This document shows, piece after piece, positions 35,998 through 42,377 of a DNA stretch of 42,377 nucleotides. The position numbers and the translations under genes were made by a program. Below the pieces are notes generated by a model that made no database searches, was not told the origin of the DNA, and saw only the letters and a list, made by a program, of their open reading frames with translations. The stretch spans positions 1-42,377 of the forward strand of contig CANFJQ010000008.1 of NCBI GenBank assembly GCA_947447615.1, written 5' to 3'. Source of the stretch: Comamonadaceae bacterium (GTDB lineage Bacteria > Pseudomonadota > Gammaproteobacteria > Burkholderiales > Burkholderiaceae_C). Numbering within the stretch: the first letter of the stretch is position 1; every line of letters starts with the position of its first letter.

Positions 35998-36930
35998 ATG
36001 AGCGACCGGATTATAGATTTGCAAGATTGGCTACACACCGATGCCGGTCGCTACATGCTGGCCTGGGAGCAGGGCCAAGTCGATGCGTTGGTTTCCGACA
36101 TGTTCGGCTTTCATGCTTTGCAGCTGGGTATGCCGCAATTGAATGGCCTGGAACACAACCGCATGCCGCACCGCTGGCTGGCGGTGCAAGAGGCGCCTGA
36201 GGGGCTGGCAGGAGCGGACGCATCGGAAATGTCCACAATGCGCGGCGACACGCATATAGATAGCTTGCACAAGCCCCAACTAAGACCCCAAGACGAGGCA
36301 ATGGAGCAGCCTGCGCTACCTGCCAAAGCCGACCACGTGCTCACTGGTTCCACGCCTGAACTGGTCACTGATTTTTCCGCCTTGCCTTTTCCCGCTGCCA
36401 GCCTGGATTTGGTCTTGATGCCGCACAGCCTGGAGGTGAGCATGGATGCCCATGCCACTTTGCGCGAGGTGGAGCGCGTGTTGGTGCCCCAAGGCCGGGT
36501 GCTGATTTGCGGCTTTAACCCCGTGGGCTTGTGGGCGCTGCGCCAGGCGCGCTCGCGCTTGTGGGAGAGCCTGACCGGCGGACGCTGGCCGGGCCAGGGC
36601 TATTTGCCGGTTGCGGGGGAATACATAGGCTATTGGCGCTTGCGGGATTGGTTGCGCCTGCTGGACTTCGAAGTGGAAATAGTGCGTTTTGGTTGCTATG
36701 TCCCAGCGGTGTCTAGCCCGGCCTGGCTGCAGCGCTTTGCCTGGATGGAACGCCTGGGGCCGCGTTGGTGGCCGATTTTTGGCTCCAGTTATCTGGTCGT
36801 GGGCGTAAAACGTGTGCGCGGGGTACGCATGCTGGGTGCGGTGTGGAAACCGACACGCGGGCGTGTGCCCAGGCAAGTGCCTGCGGGGCAGAGCAACCAG
36901 GACGCATTGCATAAGGAGCAAGCAGATTGA
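35998..36930 (+). CDS. YafS-type class I SAM-dependent methyltransferase
   Basis: Methyltransferase-fold protein resembling E. coli YafS, which also sits next to rnhA. Shared blocks: [16 protein letters not shown] near the N-terminus, [48 protein letters not shown], and [16 protein letters not shown]. The usual SAM motif I (GxGxG) is not evident in the first half, as in YafS, so methyl transfer is unproven. 310 aa from ATG 35998; a longer frame from 35968 is possible. Its stop overlaps the rnhA start (TTGA). E. coli has gloB between mltD and yafS; here gloB is missing. Confidence 0.82.
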   Translation: MSDRIIDLQDWLHTDAGRYMLAWEQGQVDALVSDMFGFHALQLGMPQLNGLEHNRMPHRWLAVQEAPEGLAGADASEMSTMRGDTHIDSLHKPQLRPQDEAMEQPALPAKADHVLTGSTPELVTDFSALPFPAASLDLVLMPHSLEVSMDAHATLREVERVLVPQGRVLICGFNPVGLWALRQARSRLWESLTGGRWPGQGYLPVAGEYIGYWRLRDWLRLLDFEVEIVRFGCYVPAVSSPAWLQRFAWMERLGPRWWPIFGSSYLVVGVKRVRGVRMLGAVWKPTRGRVPRQVPAGQSNQDALHKEQAD

Positions 36931-37373
36931 ACAAGGTCGTTATTTACACCGACGGCGCCTGCAAGGGCAATCCGGGGCCGGGCGGTTGGGGTGCGCTCTT
37001 GCGTGCTGCTGATGGTGTAGAAAAAGAACTATATGGTGGCGAGTTAGAGACCACGAATAACCGCATGGAGATGATGGCGGTCATCGAGGCACTTTCGGCC
37101 CTCAAGCGCCCTTGCCATGTGGTTTTGCATGTGGACAGCCAGTATGTGCTCAAAGGCATGACCGAATGGCTGCATGGCTGGAAAGCCAAGGGTTGGCGCA
37201 CAGCGGCCAAGCAGCCGGTCAAGAACGTTGATTTATGGCAACGACTGGACGCCTTGGTGCACCAAAGCGAGCACCGCATCGAGTGGCAATGGGTCAAGGG
37301 CCACGCCGGGGACCCCGGCAATGAGCGTGCCGACGCGTTAGCCAACCGGGGTGTGGAGCGACTGGCGCGCTAG
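36927..37373 (+). CDS. rnhA: Ribonuclease HI
   Basis: Degrades the RNA strand of RNA-DNA hybrids. All catalytic residues are seen: Asp9 in [16 protein letters not shown], Glu47 in [11 protein letters not shown], Asp69 in LHVDSQYV, His125 in KGHAGDPGN and Asp135 in ERADALAN. 148 aa is the usual length. The start is TTG 36927, overlapping the upstream stop as TTGA and preceded by AAGGAG nine bases away; [10 protein letters not shown] is the normal N-terminus. The usual downstream dnaQ is absent; moeA ends one base later on the other strand. Confidence 0.97.
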   Translation: MNKVVIYTDGACKGNPGPGGWGALLRAADGVEKELYGGELETTNNRMEMMAVIEALSALKRPCHVVLHVDSQYVLKGMTEWLHGWKAKGWRTAAKQPVKNVDLWQRLDALVHQSEHRIEWQWVKGHAGDPGNERADALANRGVERLAR

Positions 37374-37374
37374 C

Positions 37375-38676
<1,302 letters not shown>

Positions 38677-38691
38677 AGACCGGTGTGCGCC

Positions 38692-39849
38692 TTATCCGCC
38701 GATGTAACTCATTTCAACCCGCCGCCCCGGCGCTGCCACATCGCTCGCGGGCAGCGATGCGCGCAACATCGAGTAGCGGTCATCGCGTTGCGCCCAGATG
38801 GCGCGTATGGAACCTGCCAAATCATTCGCACTCGCACCGCCGCGTAGCAGGCTGCGCAAGTCATAGCCCCGGCTGGCGAACAGGCACAAATACAACTGGC
38901 CTTCGGTGGATAAGCGCGCGCGATTGCAGTCTCCGCAAAAGGCTTGCGTCACGCTGCTGATAACACCGATTTCGCCTGCGTGCGCATCGGGCTTGCCTTG
39001 CGCGTCGGCGTAGGCCCAGCGCTGCGCTGTCTCGCCCGGTGCAAAGGCCTCCAGGGGCACTAGCGCAAATTCAGTTTGCAAGCGCTCTACCACCTGGGCA
39101 GAAGGTAGCACCTCGTCCATGCGCCAGCCGTTGGTGGCGCCCACGTCCATGTATTCAATAAAGCGTAACACGATGCCGGTGCCCCGGAAATGCCTGGCCA
39201 TCGCCAAAATTTCATGGTCATTGGTGCCGCGCTTAACCACCATATTCACTTTGATCGGCCCCAGGCCCGCCGCTTGCGCTGCTTCAATGCCCTTGAGCAC
39301 CTCAGACACCGGAAAGTCCACATCGTTCATTTGGCGGAACACGCCATCGTCCAATCCGTCCAGACTGACGGTGACGCGTTGCAAACCGGCATCGCGCAAG
39401 GCTTTTGCTTTGCGCGCTAACAGGGCGCCGTTGGTAGTCAAGGTGATGTCCAGGGGTTGACCTTGTGGAGTACGCAGGACGGCCAGCTGGGCTATCAGCA
39501 ATTCCAGGTTCTTGCGCAGCAGCGGCTCACCCCCGGTAAGGCGGATTTTTTGCACGCCCAGGCCCACAAACTCGCGCGCCACTTGCACGATTTCTTCGAA
39601 GGACAGCAGGGCGGACTGGGGTAGATACTGATAGTCCTTGTCAAACACTTCCTTGGGCATGCAATAGCTGCAGCGGAAATTGCAACGGTCGGTAACGCTG
39701 ATACGCAAGTCGCGCAAGGGGCGCCCCAGACGGTCCATGGGCAGCGTGGTCAGGCTGGGGCCGCCATGTGTGTTGGCCGGGGGCATGGGATGGGCGCTTT
39801 GGCGCTGGTCGTGCACCGGAATCACGCGGGGTGGCTTGGAATTACTCAT
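38692..39849 (-). CDS. moaA: GTP 3',8-cyclase (molybdenum cofactor synthesis)
   Basis: Radical SAM enzyme that starts molybdenum cofactor synthesis by rearranging GTP. The N-terminal cluster motif CNFRCSYC is at 56-63, the SAM-binding [10 protein letters not shown] follows, and the C-terminal second cluster is in [19 protein letters not shown]. The protein ends in the invariant Gly-Gly (SYIGG), needed for activity. 385 aa is longer than the usual 330-ish because of about 35 extra N-terminal residues; an internal ATG ([10 protein letters not shown], residue 38) could be the true start. Divergent from the histidine kinase gene. Confidence 0.96.
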   Translation of the reverse strand: MSNSKPPRVIPVHDQRQSAHPMPPANTHGGPSLTTLPMDRLGRPLRDLRISVTDRCNFRCSYCMPKEVFDKDYQYLPQSALLSFEEIVQVAREFVGLGVQKIRLTGGEPLLRKNLELLIAQLAVLRTPQGQPLDITLTTNGALLARKAKALRDAGLQRVTVSLDGLDDGVFRQMNDVDFPVSEVLKGIEAAQAAGLGPIKVNMVVKRGTNDHEILAMARHFRGTGIVLRFIEYMDVGATNGWRMDEVLPSAQVVERLQTEFALVPLEAFAPGETAQRWAYADAQGKPDAHAGEIGVISSVTQAFCGDCNRARLSTEGQLYLCLFASRGYDLRSLLRGGASANDLAGSIRAIWAQRDDRYSMLRASLPASDVAAPGRRVEMSYIGG

Positions 39850-39872
39850 GCCGCTATTGTGCAGTGTGCGAC

Positions 39873-39900
39873 TTGGCCTTTCTGAGCGCCTTGGTACTAT
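39873..39900 (+). promoter_or_regulatory. Candidate promoter of the histidine kinase gene
   Basis: TTGGCC (39873-39878), a 16-bp spacer and TACTAT (39895-39900) lie about 100 bp before the chosen kinase start, in the moaA-kinase intergenic region. Sequence match only. Confidence 0.3.
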
Positions 39901-39997
39901 GATCGTTAGCTATGGATTGGCTAACGCAAGCACCCACTGGCGATTGGAGCGTATTTGCTGCGCAAATGGTGCGCCGGGTTGCGCCGCGACTAAAGCT

Positions 39998-41353
39998 ATG
40001 AGCGAATCTATCGGAGAAAGCCAAGGCAAGGGAGGGTTGCGGGCCTGGTGGCAACGTCTTTGGCGGGAGCCAGATACCGATGCCCCAGCGGGACCTTCAA
40101 GGATGGCGGCCAGTGCCGCCTCGACCGATCTGTCGGTTCAGGCACAGGCCCAGCAGCAGGCTGAGGTTGAATTAGAACCGGGCCGAATCACCAAGGAAGC
40201 CCTGTTACGGCTGCAACCCGCAGGCCCCGTCGGGGAGGCGCCGCCTGATTTACTGTCGCAGCGCGCCAGTTTTTGGGCCACCGCCACCCATGACTTATGC
40301 CAGCCCGCGCAGGCCCTGGCGCTGTTTTTAGAGCGCCTGCGCCGCCTGCCTCCGCAAGCCTCAGCGGATGCTTTGCACGGTTATTTGCAGTCCTCCATGG
40401 ACGATTTGACGCGCTTGCTCACCGGTTTAACGGAGCTGGCCCAGATCGATGCGGGCGAAGTCCAGGCCGCCACCATGGTGGTGTCGGTGGACGACCTGTT
40501 TTCCCGCTTGAACGCGCAGCTCGCTGGACAGGCGCAGGCCAAGGGTTTGCGCTTGGCGCTCCGTTCTAAGGGCCAGTCGGTCATCGCAGATCCCGCATTG
40601 CTCGAACGCATCTTGTTGGCCTTGGGGCGCAATGCCTTGCAATTTTGCGAGCGGGGCACGGTCTTGCTCAGTGCCCGGCTTGTGCAAGGCGGCACTGCCG
40701 TGCGCATTGATGTGAGCGACAGCGGGCCGGGTATCGCCGAGCGTGACCACCTCAAAATTTTCGAACCCTTTGCCCAGCGCAACGCGGCAAACCCGCAAGG
40801 TCCGTCACGGCCCTCGCTGGGGCTGCATATTGCTTCGCGCCATGCGCGGCTTCTCGGGGCCGACCTGCAACTGCGCTCGGCGCTAGGGCGGGGAAGCCGT
40901 TTCTCCATCACGCTGGTGCTTGCGGCGCAGGAGCGCCGCGAGGGGGACGAATTACCTACTACTTTGGAGGCCATCGGCCTAAACGGATTGCGCGTGGCTT
41001 TGCTAGATGCCGACCAGGAGCGCGCCCGGACCGTGGACGCCTGGCTAACAAGTTGGGGTTGTTTGGTAGTGAATGACCTGAACCTGGACGTCGTACAGAC
41101 CGTGAATGCCGCAGAGGGACTTCAAGCACAAGCCATCGTGTGCGCCTGGCAGGCGGATGCGCCGCTTTCGGCAGGCAAACACATTGAGGCGCTGCGTGCG
41201 GCTAATGCAAGCCAGATACCGGCTTGCATCATTTACGCTGACCTTGGCGCCAGAGACAAGGTACCCAATTTGCCTGTCGCGACAGCCGTCCTGGGCCAGC
41301 CACTGCAGGCAGCGCAGTTGCGCGCCTGGTTACGCCGCGCGGTGCAAAGCTAG
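39998..41353 (+). CDS. Soluble hybrid histidine kinase with degenerate receiver
   Basis: Sensor-type kinase without membrane helices, so probably cytoplasmic. Residues 1-80 are a low-complexity Ala/Gln-rich part with no recognised sensor domain. The HisKA domain has its phospho-acceptor in ATATHDLCQPAQALAL (His98). The HATPase domain keeps the N-box Asn (GRNALQF, Asn212), G1 box DSGPGIAE (241-248) and G2-like PSLGLHIASRHARLLGA (272-288). A C-terminal receiver-like domain (330-450) starts like a receiver (RVALLDADQERA), but the acceptor Asp position reads VCAWQAD and the conserved Lys is Gln (LGQPLQ), so it looks inactive. The start at ATG 39998 is my choice; an upstream ATG at 39899 is possible. 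It ends 12 bp from the end of the convergent response regulator gene. Confidence 0.83.
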   Translation: MSESIGESQGKGGLRAWWQRLWREPDTDAPAGPSRMAASAASTDLSVQAQAQQQAEVELEPGRITKEALLRLQPAGPVGEAPPDLLSQRASFWATATHDLCQPAQALALFLERLRRLPPQASADALHGYLQSSMDDLTRLLTGLTELAQIDAGEVQAATMVVSVDDLFSRLNAQLAGQAQAKGLRLALRSKGQSVIADPALLERILLALGRNALQFCERGTVLLSARLVQGGTAVRIDVSDSGPGIAERDHLKIFEPFAQRNAANPQGPSRPSLGLHIASRHARLLGADLQLRSALGRGSRFSITLVLAAQERREGDELPTTLEAIGLNGLRVALLDADQERARTVDAWLTSWGCLVVNDLNLDVVQTVNAAEGLQAQAIVCAWQADAPLSAGKHIEALRAANASQIPACIIYADLGARDKVPNLPVATAVLGQPLQAAQLRAWLRRAVQS

Positions 41354-41365
41354 CCCGTGCGGGCT

Positions 41366-41989
41366 TTAGTTGCTGGCGTTGAAGGCGTAGCTGCCTGCTG
41401 CGCGCACCGCCTGCGTGCGGTTGTCCGCATGGAAGTAGCGCAGGATAGCGCTCACATGGGTTTTGACGGTTTCTTCCGAAACTTCCAGCACAGCGGCAAT
41501 TTCTCGGTTGGTTTGGCCTTCCATCAAGCCACGCAAGACTTTTTCCTGTTTGCGTGACAGCGGGGCTGCAAGTACCGCCTTGCCCGCAGCCGCCAGCGGA
41601 CGCAGTTCCTGGGGCAAATAAATCTCCCCATTCAGTACCTGGGAAATCGCTTCGAGCAAATCGTCGGTATTACCCGACTTAGTGACGAAACCGGCCGCGC
41701 CATTTTTGAGCGCTAACTGAATCAATTGCAGCGTGGTGCTACCCGAGATCATCAGCACCACCAGCGCCGGTTGTATTCGGCCCATCTGGCGCAGTACCTC
41801 TAAACCATTCATATCGGGCAGGTGGTAGTCCAGCAGCACCAGGTCGATATCGCGGTGCGGCAGCAGCATGTCAATAGCAACGGCACCAGTCCCGGCGTGC
41901 AGCAATTGCAGCCGGGGATACATGCCCGAGAGCACCTGGCCCAGGCCTTCGCGCACCAGCGCATGGTCATCCACAATCAGTATTTTCAC
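41366..41989 (-). CDS. LuxR/NarL-family response regulator
   Basis: Two-domain transcription factor. Receiver: acidic pair in ILIVDDHALVREG (Asp7, Asp8), phospho-acceptor in LVLLDYHLPDMNG (Asp54), conserved Lys104 in GFVTKSGN. Output: LuxR-type helix-turn-helix, LSRKQEKVLRGLMEGQTNRE then IAAVLEVSEETVKTHVSAIL. 207 aa. GTG 41989 is chosen because it gives the standard N-terminus and AAGG precedes it; TTG 42007 is an alternative. The neighbouring convergent kinase is the likely partner (inference from adjacency). An inverted repeat (42028-42048) upstream could be its own operator. Confidence 0.92.
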   Translation of the reverse strand: MKILIVDDHALVREGLGQVLSGMYPRLQLLHAGTGAVAIDMLLPHRDIDLVLLDYHLPDMNGLEVLRQMGRIQPALVVLMISGSTTLQLIQLALKNGAAGFVTKSGNTDDLLEAISQVLNGEIYLPQELRPLAAAGKAVLAAPLSRKQEKVLRGLMEGQTNREIAAVLEVSEETVKTHVSAILRYFHADNRTQAVRAAGSYAFNASN

Positions 41990-42027
41990 GACGCCTTGGG
42001 CTTCCAACTTAATAGTATTTATAGACC

Positions 42028-42048
42028 GGTGAATATTACACCTTTCAC
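42028..42048. promoter_or_regulatory. Inverted repeat upstream of the response regulator
   Basis: GGTG-N7-CACC (42028-42042) and an overlapping GTGAA-N10-TTCAC (42029-42048) lie 40-60 bp before the regulator start. They could be a binding site for a dimeric regulator, possibly autoregulation; the symmetry is all that supports it. Confidence 0.3.
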
Positions 42049-42058
42049 AATAGTGGCC

Positions 42059-42092
42059 AAAAAAAATCCCGCAAAGCCCCTGGCTTGCGGGA
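42059..42092 (-). terminator. Rho-independent terminator of hppA
   Basis: Read on the minus strand: TCCCGCAA, a 10-base loop and TTGCGGGA (an 8-bp perfect stem), directly followed by eight T. A classic intrinsic terminator downstream of the hppA stop, separating it from the response regulator gene. Confidence 0.85.
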
Positions 42093-42096
42093 TGGA

Positions 42097-42119
42097 GACC
42101 GGTCCGTGGCGGACCGGTC
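42097..42119. repeat. Perfect 9-bp inverted repeat in the hppA 3' region
   Basis: GACCGGTCC-GTGGC-GGACCGGTC is a perfect stem-loop lying between the hppA stop codon and its terminator. It would form a second, very stable hairpin in the mRNA end and may stabilise the transcript (inference). Confidence 0.6.
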
Positions 42120-42144
42120 AGGGCGGCGAGTGGCCTGGCAGGTA

Positions 42145-42377
42145 TTAACCGCCGTGGATCTTGATCATCACGGGCACGATGAGCAGCGCCACGATGTTGA
42201 TGATCTTGATCAATGGGTTGACCGCAGGACCGGCTGTGTCTTTGTAGGGGTCGCCCACCGTGTCGCCGGTCACAGCCGCTTTGTGGGTGTCAGAACCTTT
42301 GCCGCCGTGGTGTCCGTCTTCGATGTATTTCTTGGCGTTGTCCCAGGCACCGCCGCCGGTACACATGGAAATAGCCA
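42145..42377 (-). CDS. hppA: Proton-pumping membrane pyrophosphatase, C-terminal end (partial)
   Basis: Last 77 residues of a membrane-bound H+-translocating pyrophosphatase, which couples pyrophosphate hydrolysis to proton export. Highly conserved blocks: [19 protein letters not shown], then [39 protein letters not shown], and a final membrane helix. The frame runs off the right edge, so the N-terminal part is missing. The start must be outside; the Met at 42366 is internal. The K-dependent or independent type cannot be judged from this piece. Confidence 0.96.
   Translation of the reverse strand, partial: AISMCTGGGAWDNAKKYIEDGHHGGKGSDTHKAAVTGDTVGDPYKDTAGPAVNPLIKIINIVALLIVPVMIKIHGG

Overview
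The window is about 42.4 kb of GC-rich bacterial chromosome. Gene content and order (dapC-dapD-pilU-like-dapE-prmB; smc-zipA-ligA-def; dnaX-ybaB-recR; mltD, yafS-type methyltransferase, rnhA; moeA-moaA; hppA) point to a betaproteobacterium of the Burkholderiales, most likely Comamonadaceae. The genus cannot be fixed from this stretch. Coding density is high, frequent GTG/TTG starts and 1-4 bp overlaps are present, and I see no rRNA, tRNA, insertion sequence, integrase, CRISPR array or phage gene.

Layout. 1-2.95 kb: a cytochrome P450 cut by the left edge, then a gamma-glutamyltransferase-family Ntn hydrolase. 3.0-4.7 kb (minus): a long-chain acyl-CoA synthetase. 5.0-8.6 kb: membrane M48 metalloprotease, LemA protein, RDD membrane protein and a small lysine-rich exported protein. 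8.6-15.9 kb (minus): a tightly coupled run dapC, dapD, PilU-like ATPase, dapE, prmB, yheS-type ABC-F ATPase, combining lysine/peptidoglycan precursor synthesis with translation factors. 16.0-23.7 kb: a lone Hpt protein, smc, zipA, ligA and def (chromosome condensation, division, ligation, N-terminal processing).

23.8-30.9 kb is the more accessory part: exported metallo-beta-lactamase-fold hydrolase, YfcG-type glutathione transferase, exported metzincin-like protein, two adjacent crotonase-fold proteins (one with histone-like basic tails), a convergent HpaB/4-hydroxybutyryl-CoA dehydratase superfamily flavoprotein, and an exported chalcone-isomerase-fold protein. 31.0-34.3 kb: dnaX, ybaB, recR, MAPEG protein. 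34.4-37.4 kb: mltD (minus), then yafS-type methyltransferase and rnhA. 37.4-39.8 kb (minus): moaA and moeA for molybdenum cofactor. 40.0-42.0 kb: a soluble histidine kinase with a degenerate receiver, tail to tail with a LuxR-type response regulator. The right edge cuts the C-terminal end of a proton-pumping pyrophosphatase (hppA).

Most of the window is core housekeeping. I did not find a clear multi-gene novel defence or mobile system. The items most worth following are the PilU-like ATPase with altered catalytic boxes inside the dap operon, the nine-A slippage run in dnaX with stops close by in both other frames, the crotonase/HpaB-like cluster whose members lack the expected catalytic or cluster-ligand residues, the tailed crotonase, the off-register metzincin-like protein, and the kinase with a pseudo-receiver.
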